From Lyngbya sp. PCC 8106 (GTDB taxonomy: Bacteria > Cyanobacteriota > Cyanobacteriia > Cyanobacteriales > Microcoleaceae), in the NCBI RefSeq assembly GCF_000169095.1, contig NZ_AAVU01000055.1, forward strand, positions 1 through 37,746: DNA of 37,746 nt. The letters run 5' to 3'. The translations under genes and the position numbers were made by a program. Under the pieces are notes generated by a model. It saw only the letters and a program-made list of their open reading frames with translations, made no database searches and was not told the DNA's origin. This document shows positions 6,940-14,802 of the stretch, piece by piece. Within the stretch, counting starts at the first letter, position 1; every line of letters starts with the position of its first letter.

Positions 6940-9402
6940 ATGAATCAAACTATTTCCTCATTTAATTTAAAAATTCAACTTGTTGAACAAATCTGTCTCT
7001 TTGAATTATCTTGGGGTCAAGGACAACACTTAGAAATCAAAATTCCCTATCCAAAAACGCTGACTCGATTTTATCAAGACTGGCAACAAACTTATTTAAA
7101 CTTCTACAAAAAAGCGTTGCGAGGACGAGTCGAAGGAACAGGTCAACTTTCCCTTTCAGTTGATTGGCACGCTAAACTGGTTGAGGCAGAAGCCAAACTC
7201 CTCTCAGAATTTCATCGCTGGTTACGACACCAAGACTTGTTTGAGATCCGAGCAACTATTGCCAAAGCCGCTTCTGATCATTGGCGAGTCGAACTGTGTC
7301 TGTGTGTCACTCCCCTGGACTTATCCCGCCTCCCATGGGAAGCTTGGGAAATTGGTACCGAATTCGCCGCACCAGGAAAAATTCGCGTTGTTCGCACTCC
7401 AGCTAACATTCGATCTAAAAGCATTCAGCCCTCGTCTCGTCAACGAAAAGCCCGAGTTTTAGCAATTTTGGGAGATGATACCGGATTAGATTTTAAAGCC
7501 GATAAACAAGCGGTAGAATCCCTCTCTGACATTGCTGACATTGAGTTTGTCGGTTGGCAACCCGGACAAAGTTCTACAGAATTGAAAACTCAAATCGCCA
7601 AAGCGATTACTGATCCTAAAGGGTGGGATGTATTATTTTTTGCAGGTCATAGCAACGAAACCACTTTAACAGGCGGAGAACTAGCGATCGCACCCAATAT
7701 TTCTCTATCTCTAAGTGAGATTGAAAAACCATTAACTTTGGCGATGCAACGGGGACTACAATTTGCTTTATTTAACTCCTGTATGGGTTTAAGTCTAGCA
7801 AATTCCCTGATTAATTTGGGCTTAAGCCAAGTTGCTGTGATGAGAGAACCTGTTCATAATTGTGTTGCTCAAGAATTTTTATTGCAATTTCTCCGCAGTC
7901 TTGCAGAATACAAAGATGCTCACGATGCGATGCTAGCGGCTTGTCAGTTTCTCAAACTCGAAAAACAGTTAACCTACCCGAGTGCTTATTTAGTTCCCTC
8001 TTTGTTTCGTCATCCAGACGCCCCTGTTTTTCATCTCAAACCCTATGGTTGGAAACAAAAACTCAAACGCTGGTTGCCCACCAAAACAGAAGCGATCGCC
8101 GTTGGGGTATTGTGTGGATTAAGTTGGCAATTGTCTGTGCAGGGATTTTTACTCGACGGGCGCTTGTGGGTACAGTCGGTTTATCGTCAAATTAGCCTTC
8201 AGACTCCCAATGATTCGCCCCCGGTGTTGATGGTTTCCATTGACGAAGAATCGATTAAACGGGCCAGAATCTCCGCTCCTCGGCCTATGAATCGTAGTTA
8301 TTTAGCCCAAATTATCGACCAACTCGCCCTGTTAGATTCTCCGGTTGTCGGTGTGGATTATTTGCTTGATCGCCATCAACCCGAAAATGACCCCATTTTA
8401 GCCAATTCCGTTCGCGAAGCTGTAGAAAAGCGAGGAACTTGGTATATATTTGCTACGAAAAGCCGTTCTATAGGCGGTTGGTTTGAAGTTTTACCGGAAA
8501 TTGCCGATCCCAACTGGAGTTTTAACGGCGATCTGCGGGTTTTGGGTTATCCTCCCCACTATATGAGTCTGGTTCCTTTACCCGAGGAGAATTCCCAACA
8601 GCGTTTACCTTTGTCTTATCTACTCGCCTTGGGATATTGGGTTCATTATGAATCTACACCCAATGAATCTACACCAAGTGCGACGACTATACCCAAACCC
8701 CAACTTGACGCTTCGAGCCAATTATTATCTCAGGTGAGGGCTTATTTACTCGAAACCACCACAAAAGACTATGGAAAGGTTTTTTCCCCGAAGGCGGTAT
8801 TACACCCCTTAACCAATTGGGCTTATTTATTGCGTCAATGGTGGTTACACCCGATTATTGATTTTTCGATTCCTCCCGAACAAGTTTATCAAACTATTCC
8901 GGCTTGGCAACTCCTCGAACAACCCTCCCAGATTGAGTCACTGATTGACTTAGATAAATATGTCATTTTGATCGCCCCCGGTGGATACGGTGAAGCGGGT
9001 GTGGAGACGGAGGGGGAGGATAATTATCCCGTACCGAGCGCTCTTGCTTATTGGCGATATCAACAAACTCCACCTGATTTACGTCCGATTTTTCCAGGGG
9101 GTGAAGCTCATGCCTACATGGTACATCATTGGTTGAATCAGCGATTGGTAACTCCGATACCTGATTTGTGGATGGTGGCGATCGCTGCTGTGTTGGGAAA
9201 GGGGACGGTTTTGATGTTTGGGCAAATTTCTCGCCAACAGTGGAAACGAATGATTTTGATCGGCGCTGCTACCGGAATGTATGGCGGGGTCAGTTTGCAA
9301 CTTTATATCACGGGAGGGATATTATTGCCTTGGTTTTTACCAACTTTAACTTTTTGGACGTATCTTATTATTGCTTTTGTGGAGAGGAAATCTTATGGTT
9401 AA
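6940..9402 (+). CDS. CHAT (caspase-fold) protein with C-terminal CHASE2 and membrane segments
   Basis: From ATG 6940 the protein has 820 residues; an in-frame GTG at 6748 would add 64 unconserved-looking residues and overlap the TPR gene, so I prefer 6940. The N-terminal half is a CHAT domain with the expected dyad: His237 in FFAGHSNET and Cys281 in FNSCMGLSLA, 44 residues apart, so it looks catalytically competent. A membrane segment starts near residue 385 (AVGVLCGLSWQLSVQGFLL). It is followed by a CHASE2 sensor domain (VLMVSIDEESIKR, VVGVDYLLDRHQPENDPIL) and hydrophobic helices near residues 745-815. CHAT is therefore predicted to be cytoplasmic and CHASE2 extracytoplasmic. CHASE2 more often sits at the N terminus of kinases or cyclases; its C-terminal position behind CHAT is a recurrent cyanobacterial layout. 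Substrate unknown. Confidence 0.85.
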   Translation: MNQTISSFNLKIQLVEQICLFELSWGQGQHLEIKIPYPKTLTRFYQDWQQTYLNFYKKALRGRVEGTGQLSLSVDWHAKLVEAEAKLLSEFHRWLRHQDLFEIRATIAKAASDHWRVELCLCVTPLDLSRLPWEAWEIGTEFAAPGKIRVVRTPANIRSKSIQPSSRQRKARVLAILGDDTGLDFKADKQAVESLSDIADIEFVGWQPGQSSTELKTQIAKAITDPKGWDVLFFAGHSNETTLTGGELAIAPNISLSLSEIEKPLTLAMQRGLQFALFNSCMGLSLANSLINLGLSQVAVMREPVHNCVAQEFLLQFLRSLAEYKDAHDAMLAACQFLKLEKQLTYPSAYLVPSLFRHPDAPVFHLKPYGWKQKLKRWLPTKTEAIAVGVLCGLSWQLSVQGFLLDGRLWVQSVYRQISLQTPNDSPPVLMVSIDEESIKRARISAPRPMNRSYLAQIIDQLALLDSPVVGVDYLLDRHQPENDPILANSVREAVEKRGTWYIFATKSRSIGGWFEVLPEIADPNWSFNGDLRVLGYPPHYMSLVPLPEENSQQRLPLSYLLALGYWVHYESTPNESTPSATTIPKPQLDASSQLLSQVRAYLLETTTKDYGKVFSPKAVLHPLTNWAYLLRQWWLHPIIDFSIPPEQVYQTIPAWQLLEQPSQIESLIDLDKYVILIAPGGYGEAGVETEGEDNYPVPSALAYWRYQQTPPDLRPIFPGGEAHAYMVHHWLNQRLVTPIPDLWMVAIAAVLGKGTVLMFGQISRQQWKRMILIGAATGMYGGVSLQLYITGGILLPWFLPTLTFWTYLIIAFVERKSYG

Positions 9403-10144
9403 ATTTTATGGGATGCTATCGACAGTTACCCTCACTCTGTTTCTGAGTGGGGAAGTTCTGATCCCGATGACTGCAAGGGTTAGCCCTGTACAAGCCTTGG
9501 AAAAGGAGAGGCTGTTGTTGTCTCAAAATAACTTACCTCCTGAGTCGAGTGATGGCGGATCGCGTTATGCGGATACTTCTTGGAGAGACTCCTTTTTTAA
9601 TAATCAACCCCCTGAGTCGGGAGATGGGGGATCACGAGGCGGGCCACTTTGTCCCCTCACGCCTTTAGATAAAACTACTGGAATTGAAGTGTGGAATGAT
9701 CGTCCCACGTTTGTTTGGCAAGGGCAATTAGCGCGAGTTGAACTTTATCGTCAGAATGAAGATGAGTTGATCTGGAGTCAAGATCTCGATCAAGGTGATC
9801 AACAGATTCAGTATACTGGAGTTCCCCTAAAACCCGGTCAGACTTATAATTTGATGTTGTATGAGACGGTTTCCGATAACTTCCCTTTTCCAGCAAAGCA
9901 GGTGACGTTTACGGTGATGAATGGGGAAAAGCGTCAACAAGTGAGTCAGGCGTTAGAACAACTCAACCGTGAACTCAAACAACAAAATGCTTCTGAAGAA
10001 ATGATCGCCCTTGCCCGTTTTAATTATTTAGCAGAAAATCAACACTGGTCTGATGCTTTGGTTGAAGCTTTTTCGGTTGAAAATCCTACTGAAGAATTAC
10101 AAGAACTTCGTGAAAGAGCAATTCCTCAAAAGTTTTGTAACTAA
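9395..10144 (+). CDS. Secreted DUF928-like protein, overlapping the CHAT/CHASE2 gene
   Basis: ATG 9395 follows ggagagg at 9381-9387 and overlaps the preceding stop by 8 bp, strong evidence for translational coupling; the protein has 249 residues. A hydrophobic N-terminal segment (LSTVTLTLFLSGEVLI) acts as signal peptide. Then two near-identical motifs appear, PPESSDGGSR and PPESGDGGSR, followed by a domain with WNDRPTFVWQG, VELYRQNEDELIWSQDL and VPLKPGQTYNLMLYE. This resembles DUF928-type proteins often found beside CHASE2/CHAT genes; the assignment rests on recalled pattern, not on a search. The C-terminal part is helical (QVSQALEQLNRELKQQ). Function unknown; it may be the extracytoplasmic ligand or substrate partner of the CHASE2 protein. 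Confidence 0.7.
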   Translation: MVKFYGMLSTVTLTLFLSGEVLIPMTARVSPVQALEKERLLLSQNNLPPESSDGGSRYADTSWRDSFFNNQPPESGDGGSRGGPLCPLTPLDKTTGIEVWNDRPTFVWQGQLARVELYRQNEDELIWSQDLDQGDQQIQYTGVPLKPGQTYNLMLYETVSDNFPFPAKQVTFTVMNGEKRQQVSQALEQLNRELKQQNASEEMIALARFNYLAENQHWSDALVEAFSVENPTEELQELRERAIPQKFCN

Positions 10145-10162
10145 TTCCCAAAGTGGTATAAT
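10134..10162 (+). promoter_or_regulatory. Putative sigma70-type promoter for the RTX gene
   Basis: A perfect -10 hexamer tataat (10157-10162) lies 17 bp downstream of tttgta (10134-10139), a partial match to TTGACA. It overlaps the 3' end of the DUF928-like gene and points to the RTX gene starting at 10287. A hairpin lies immediately downstream. Confidence 0.4.
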
Positions 10163-10188
10163 GCCTCCGGGTTAGATTAGGAGGTATT
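10160..10188. repeat. 9-bp hairpin between DUF928-like and RTX genes
   Basis: The arms aatgcctcc (10160-10168) and ggaggtatt (10180-10188) pair with one G-T pair around an 11-nt loop. It could attenuate read-through from the CHAT cluster or form the leader of the RTX mRNA. No T-run follows (attatctctc). Confidence 0.4.
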
Positions 10189-10286
10189 ATTATCTCTCTA
10201 AAGTGATTGCGATCGCTGAGGGCAATCAACTCATTGATCCAGAAATTTTTAGTTAGTTTAAACTTACTCACGTCCAAAATATAAGT

Positions 10287-10991
10287 ATGGCAGAAATTTT
10301 AGGAACTCCAGGAAACGATGATCTTGCTGGTACCGTTGAAAATGATTTTATTTTTGGGTTAGAAGGACAAGATACGATTAATGCTAATCTCGGAGATGAT
10401 ACTGTTATTGGAAATCAAGGCCGAGATGTTGTTGCTGGAAATGAAGGAAATGATATTTTATTTGGTGGCCGAGATAACGATTTTATTAATGATCAACAAG
10501 GTATTAATCAAATTTTTGGCAATTTAGGCAATGATTTATTAGCCGCAGGTGCCGGAGATGATAGTCTTTTTGGGGGTCAAGACAATGATAATATATTTGG
10601 AGGCCAAGGTAATGATATTGTTTCTGGGGATAAAGGTGAAGATTTATTGATTGGAGTTGATATTACTACAGTCAACCCTGGACAGGGAGAAATAGATACA
10701 TTGAGTGGGGGAACAGAGGTTGATGTTTTTGTGATCGGAGATGACTCTCAATCTTATTATCTCGGGGGCGGGAATACAGATTTTGCTTTGATCACTGATT
10801 TTTCACCAACAGAAGATCGAATTAATATTAATAGTAGTAATAGTGAAATTCGATTTGTTGATTTTACGTTCGGAGATTTAGGGGCAGGTGTTGGTATTGT
10901 TGCCAATGAAGATTTAATTGCTTTCCTACCCGGTGTAAATGCTGGACAGCTAGAAATTGATGGGAATATTACTCCTGTTTTTAATGATTAG
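10287..10991 (+). CDS. RTX-type calcium-binding repeat protein
   Basis: 234 residues starting MAEILGTPGNDDLAG. The first 130 residues are RTX nonapeptide-like repeats of the GGxGxDxUx kind (GNQGRDVVAGNEGNDILFGG, GNLGNDLLAAGAGDDSLFGG, GGQDNDNIFGGQGNDIVSGD), which fold into a calcium-bound beta-roll. The C-terminal part (YYLGGGNTDFALITDFSPTE, DRININ) has the acidic ITDF signature usual at the end of such proteins. There is no signal peptide, as expected for type I secretion. It is short for the family, which suggests a surface or extracellular-matrix protein rather than a toxin. It has its own promoter-like sequence and ends convergent with gmk. Confidence 0.85.
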   Translation: MAEILGTPGNDDLAGTVENDFIFGLEGQDTINANLGDDTVIGNQGRDVVAGNEGNDILFGGRDNDFINDQQGINQIFGNLGNDLLAAGAGDDSLFGGQDNDNIFGGQGNDIVSGDKGEDLLIGVDITTVNPGQGEIDTLSGGTEVDVFVIGDDSQSYYLGGGNTDFALITDFSPTEDRININSSNSEIRFVDFTFGDLGAGVGIVANEDLIAFLPGVNAGQLEIDGNITPVFND

Positions 10992-11012
10992 ATTTTTACT
11001 TTCTGCCGACTG

Positions 11013-11080
11013 GACAGGAGTGGTATAAAACCTGTTAACCGAAAATATTTTCTAGCCAGCAAGATGCTGGCACTCCTGTC
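11013..11080. repeat. Nested palindromic element between convergent RTX and gmk genes
   Basis: Outer arms gacaggagtg (11013-11022) and cactcctgtc (11071-11080) are perfect inverted repeats. Inside is a second perfect hairpin, gccagca-aga-tgctggc (11055-11071). The inner hairpin plus the following act recurs in varied form at 14721-14740 (gcgggca-aga-tgcccgc-act) with compensatory changes, indicating a dispersed palindromic repeat family. Here it may serve as bidirectional terminator. Confidence 0.65.
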
Positions 11081-11159
11081 TCAACTTCAATCAAAATGCT
11101 CTAGATGATGGGCATATAGGGTAGAGTTTTGTCTAAGCCCATCAACTTCTGCCCTCTCT

Positions 11160-11720
11160 TTAAACGACTGCAAACAAAACATTTTCAAGCTGTTTAATTG
11201 CATCGTCTAAGTCATCATTGACCAGTTGAAAATCAAATTCATTAGCGGCATTAATTTCTTCGATAGATCGTTTTAAACGACGAGCGATCGCTTCTTCTGA
11301 GTCTTGACCGCGACTTCTAAGCCGACGTTCTAATTCTAACATTGAAGGGGGTCGAATAAACACTTGTTGAGCTTGGGGAAACCGTTCTCGAATTTGTCTA
11401 GCCCCCACCAACTCAATTTCTAATAAAATCGACTCTCCGGCTTCAATGCGTTGTTTAACTGGAAGTAGAGGAGTCCCATAATAATTTCCAGCAAATTCTG
11501 CCCATTCGAGTAACTCTCCATTTTCCACCATTTGTTCAAACCGCTGGTGATCAACAAAATAGTAATCTTTGCCCTCAACTTCACCCGGACGGGGGGAACG
11601 AGTGGTAATAGAAACAGATAAACGAAGTTCACGATGCCGTTGCAAAAGTTGGCGGACTAGAGTCCCCTTGCCTACGCCACTCGGTCCAGTAATTACAATT
11701 AATTTACCTTGAGAAACCAT
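11160..11720 (-). CDS. gmk: Guanylate kinase
   Basis: 186 residues, the usual length for Gmk. It phosphorylates GMP (or dGMP) to GDP with ATP in the cytoplasm. The P-loop GPSGVGKG lies at residues 12-19. The GMP-binding region follows (SVSITTRSPRPGEVEGKDYYF), then the conserved EWAEFAGNYYGTP, and the lid region with SRGQDSEEAIARRL. The ATG at 11718-11720 starts directly before the P-loop strand. It lies downstream of remA on the same strand; the remA-gmk neighbourhood is conserved in many bacteria and supports both calls. Confidence 0.95.
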   Translation of the reverse strand: MVSQGKLIVITGPSGVGKGTLVRQLLQRHRELRLSVSITTRSPRPGEVEGKDYYFVDHQRFEQMVENGELLEWAEFAGNYYGTPLLPVKQRIEAGESILLEIELVGARQIRERFPQAQQVFIRPPSMLELERRLRSRGQDSEEAIARRLKRSIEEINAANEFDFQLVNDDLDDAIKQLENVLFAVV

Positions 11721-11852
11721 ATCATTTTCTGTATTTTTGCTAAATGTGACTTGGGTTCAACAGATGAACCTTGAAAAGATTTTGATATTATTACACGATG
11801 CTACTCAAACAAAATCATCAATTTATACCTCAGCTTAATCACGCGATCAATT

Positions 11853-12113
11853 TTACACACTAGAATCTTCTCTATTGACGACAAATCGATGAGCAACTGT
11901 TTCCGGCTGGATAGCAGAAAGGATAATATGACTAGAATCAGTAATAATCACCGCCCGAGTTCGACGGCCATAGGTAGCATCAATTAATTGTCCTCGATCC
12001 CGTGCATCTGTAATGATACGCTTGATCGGAGCAGATTCAGGACTAACAATGGCAATCACTCGGTTGGCTGAAACTATATTGCCAAAACCGATATTGATAA
12101 GTTGAATATCCAT
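11853..12113 (-). CDS. remA: RemA-like regulatory protein (DUF370)
   Basis: 86 residues from the ATG at 12111-12113 (MDIQLINIGFGNIVSANRVI). An upstream in-frame ATG at 12137 would add eight residues not typical of the family. Conserved features are GFGN near the N terminus, the SPESAPIKRI segment and DARDRGQLIDATYGRRTRAV. In Bacillus, RemA is a ring-forming DNA-binding activator of extracellular-matrix genes; the role in cyanobacteria is not settled. It is followed at 133 bp by gmk on the same strand, the classic pairing. Role here inferred from the family. Confidence 0.9.
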   Translation of the reverse strand: MDIQLINIGFGNIVSANRVIAIVSPESAPIKRIITDARDRGQLIDATYGRRTRAVIITDSSHIILSAIQPETVAHRFVVNREDSSV

Positions 12114-12387
12114 GTAAAGCCTGGGAATAGGGATCACAGAGGCTGATAGCTCTTAATTTAATGATAGAGAGAATTTTTTAGACTTACAAGCCTAAAAACC
12201 AGGGAAAATATTGATTTTAGATGGAACTGCGGGGTTGAATATTTTCTCGTTCTCTGATACCCGATTTGAGTTGATCCTCTCTAGCGGGATTTTTCTCAAG
12301 TTTTTGGATGAACTTCAAAGTTAGCAATACCAAGTTTTTAGCAGATTTTATCTCCTGAGTTGAGGCTAAAATTTTTGAGAGTTAGAA

Positions 12388-13719
12388 TTACTTTTTGTCG
12401 GCATGAACATAGTCAACAAAGTAAAACTTGGGTTCTAATCTATACTTCAGCCAAGCGTAAATTCCTAAGCCAACTAAGGCGGTTAATACGAATGGTAAGC
12501 CCGCTCTTAAACGCCAAAAATCGGGTAAAATAGCAGCAGTAGAAATTGCGATAATAAAATAAATGAGTAAGCCCATTTGCCAGCGTTTAATCGCTTTTAA
12601 GGCTCCCCGGCAACTGCTACAATGTTGAGTATGTTGTTGGTAGCGATCTAGAATTTCTGGTCGAGTTTTATTCAGGGGTAAGACTTCCGTCTGAGAAGTT
12701 GCTAACTTCCAAGGTAATTTTCCCCCACTATATTGCTCGAACCATTTCCGAAATTCGATCACTAAACGATCCGCTTCCGTGGGAAGTTTATAAGCGGTTT
12801 TCCAACTCTCTGTCTTCTGCTTTTGTTGGAGTAAACGTTCCTGTTGATGTAAAAATATCATATCTCCATCTAAAACTAAATTCCGAGTTTTAACGTGTTC
12901 CCACCAACGGGGAATAATTTTATTCAATCTTTGGGAAAAGTTTCGGGTAAATTGGGCGACAATTCTTGATTTTCCGGGAGACACGGGAAGACAATAAGTA
13001 ACCAAACCCACTTGTTTTCCATCGCTTCCAAATTCAATTGCATATTCTAAACGACAAGGCGGTTCAAAGGTAATCTTTGTATTAAAAAATCCTTGATACT
13101 TGGCTTCAATTAAATTCAGATTAGACTCAATAATTTTTAAATGAATAGGACTTCCTTTTTTCCGATTTCCTTGAACTCCATGATGAGCAAAAGGAACATG
13201 ACTGGGATCAGCAACATTTTCAACTAACGTTTGCCAATCATACTCTAAGTCTCGCACAAAAGACGACCAAACAAAACCTTGACTTGCATCAATTTGAGGC
13301 GATAACGGTAACGGAGTCTTTGCAGCTTGTTCGCTAGAATTGGGATCAGCCCAAACCCAAAGCAGATCATTTGCTTCTTGAGTTGGGAATTGAGTTGCAC
13401 AAAAATTCTCTTTATTTTTGCTAACAATCTCCGGTTTTTCCGCCTGGGGAATTGACGTACAAATTCCGTTTTGATCAAATTCCCAACCGTGATAACTACA
13501 CATTAAATTTCCGGTATTTTCATCCACTCTACCCTCGCTCAATGGGGCTAAACGATGGGGACATTCATCGAGAAAGACTTGATAAGTTTGACTAGATTTG
13601 GGCTTCCAAATGACGAGATTTATTCCTAATAGCGTAACTGGGGTTGGTTGTTGGGGATTGAGATCTTCGACGGGGGAGAGGGGATACCAGTTTTTAAAAA
13701 AGTTGAATTCAGAAACCAT
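12388..13719 (-). CDS. Rieske [2Fe-2S] oxygenase of the pheophorbide a oxygenase/Tic55 type
   Basis: 443 residues. The Rieske cluster ligands are seen as C53-P-H55 and C74-S-Y-H77 (CPHRLAPL and CSYHGWEFDQNG). The mononuclear iron site follows as N168-x2-D171-x2-H174-x4-H179 (ENVADPSHVPFAHHG). Near the C terminus a CxxC motif (HCSSC, C367/C370) precedes two hydrophobic helices (residues about 381-400 and 408-424). This order (Rieske, PAO domain, CxxC, C-terminal membrane anchor) is that of chloroplast PAO, PTC52 and TIC55-like proteins and their cyanobacterial homologues, which oxidise chlorophyll-derived or related ring compounds with ferredoxin electrons. The exact substrate cannot be read from sequence. 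It is transcribed away from pnuC. Confidence 0.88.
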   Translation of the reverse strand: MVSEFNFFKNWYPLSPVEDLNPQQPTPVTLLGINLVIWKPKSSQTYQVFLDECPHRLAPLSEGRVDENTGNLMCSYHGWEFDQNGICTSIPQAEKPEIVSKNKENFCATQFPTQEANDLLWVWADPNSSEQAAKTPLPLSPQIDASQGFVWSSFVRDLEYDWQTLVENVADPSHVPFAHHGVQGNRKKGSPIHLKIIESNLNLIEAKYQGFFNTKITFEPPCRLEYAIEFGSDGKQVGLVTYCLPVSPGKSRIVAQFTRNFSQRLNKIIPRWWEHVKTRNLVLDGDMIFLHQQERLLQQKQKTESWKTAYKLPTEADRLVIEFRKWFEQYSGGKLPWKLATSQTEVLPLNKTRPEILDRYQQHTQHCSSCRGALKAIKRWQMGLLIYFIIAISTAAILPDFWRLRAGLPFVLTALVGLGIYAWLKYRLEPKFYFVDYVHADKK

Positions 13720-13922
13720 TATTAAGGATCAGTAATGACAATGATTGAGCTTGAAAATCAGTCTTTATTATTGTACAATAATTTTGCTTTGTGGAGAATA
13801 TTTTTTTAGTTCATACTATAATCATTTCAAGTGGGGGTTTAATCAGTAAGAATAGCCGCAAGCGATTTGGATAGTGAAATCAGTCTTAAACTTTAATTTA
13901 ATCTTATAATTTTGGAAATAAA

Positions 13923-14579
13923 ATGAATAAAAATAGGATAATTTTAGTCCTCGCTGTGATAGTCAGCTTTTTAATTGTGCTAATACCTTGGCAATCAATT
14001 TTTACGATAAAACTCAGTTTTTTAGAAGTATTTGCGGTTGTGACTTCAGCCTGGAGTGTGGGCTTACTCGCCAGAAATAATCTTTTAGGATGGTGGGTGG
14101 GGTTAGTGGGAGTTGTCGCCTATGCGGTTGTATTTTATCAAGTTGAACTTTATGCTGAAACTGCGATACAAGTTTTTTATTTTTTTACCAGTATTAAGGG
14201 GATTTTGATCTGGTTAAAAGGGGGTAAAAATAATACAGAAAAATCTGTTAGTCATCTACCAAAGTCTCAACTAAAATTAAGTATAATTAGTTTTATTCCG
14301 TGCGTATGGGGATTACAAACCCTTTTAATTGCGGTGAAAGGAGCTGCTCCTTTTTGGGATGCTATTACCACAGTCGGGAGTGCAATTGCTCAACTCTATT
14401 TAATGGAACGTTATGTAGAAAGTTGGTATTTGTGGATTGCCGTTGATCTGATTTATATTCCTTTGTATGCTTCCCGAGGATTATATTTAACCAGTGGATT
14501 ATATATTGTCTTTTTAGGGATGTCAATTTCTGGATTAGTTTATTTTCAGCACTTGTATAAACAACAGTCTAAACATTAA
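13923..14579 (+). CDS. pnuC: PnuC-family nicotinamide riboside/mononucleotide transporter
   Basis: 218 residues with about seven hydrophobic segments (first at residues 5-24). Family motifs are seen: EVFAVVTSAWSVGLLARNN, LGWWVGLVGVVAYAVVFYQ, YAETAIQVFYFFTSIKGI and ERYVESWYLWIAVDLIYIPLY. PnuC proteins facilitate uptake of nicotinamide riboside or related vitamin precursors across the inner membrane. The gene is followed 31 bp later by a nadR-like start, the standard partner that traps the imported compound as a nucleotide, which supports an NR substrate. Because that partner is truncated here, the coupling may be lost. The start ATG follows tttggaaataaa, a weak GGA ribosome-binding site. Confidence 0.88.
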   Translation: MNKNRIILVLAVIVSFLIVLIPWQSIFTIKLSFLEVFAVVTSAWSVGLLARNNLLGWWVGLVGVVAYAVVFYQVELYAETAIQVFYFFTSIKGILIWLKGGKNNTEKSVSHLPKSQLKLSIISFIPCVWGLQTLLIAVKGAAPFWDAITTVGSAIAQLYLMERYVESWYLWIAVDLIYIPLYASRGLYLTSGLYIVFLGMSISGLVYFQHLYKQQSKH

Positions 14580-14610
14580 TTTAAAATTCATCTTTTTTAG
14601 GAAAATTATC

Positions 14611-14802
14611 ATGACAATTGGGATTACTTTTGGTAAATTTTATCCATTTCATCTTGGACATAATTATTTAATTCAGACTGCAAAAAGTCAAGTCAATTTT
14701 TCATTAACTTTCATTATTAAGCGGGCAAGATGCCCGCACTGTTTTGAGGATGGTTTAACGACGAAAAAATCGTTTAAAAATCAATACTTAATGGCGCTCT
14801 AG
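14611..14802 (+). pseudogene. Truncated NadR-like nicotinamide-nucleotide adenylyltransferase remnant
   Basis: The first ~28 residues (MTIGITFGKFYPFHLGHNYL, then IQTAKSQV) match the start of NadR/NMN adenylyltransferases, including the nucleotidyltransferase motif GKFYPFHLGH. After about 14700 the reading becomes unrelated (FIIKRARCPHC...) as it crosses the palindromic repeat at 14721-14737, and the frame stops at 14802 inside the 3' end of asnS. Full-length members have roughly 170 to 350 residues, so nearly all of the gene is gone. A ribosome-binding site (tttttaggaaaattatc) and the start codon remain. Position directly after pnuC fits the former pnuC-nadR operon. Confidence 0.75.
14721..14737. 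repeat. Short palindromic hairpin repeat (GCGGGCA-AGA-TGCCCGC)
   Basis: A perfect 7-bp stem with a 3-nt aga loop, followed by act. It is the same layout as the inner hairpin at 11055-11071 with the stem bases changed in a compensatory way. It lies at the point where the nadR homology is lost and 37 bp from the convergent end of asnS, so it may mark a deletion or insertion event or act as terminator. Confidence 0.65.
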
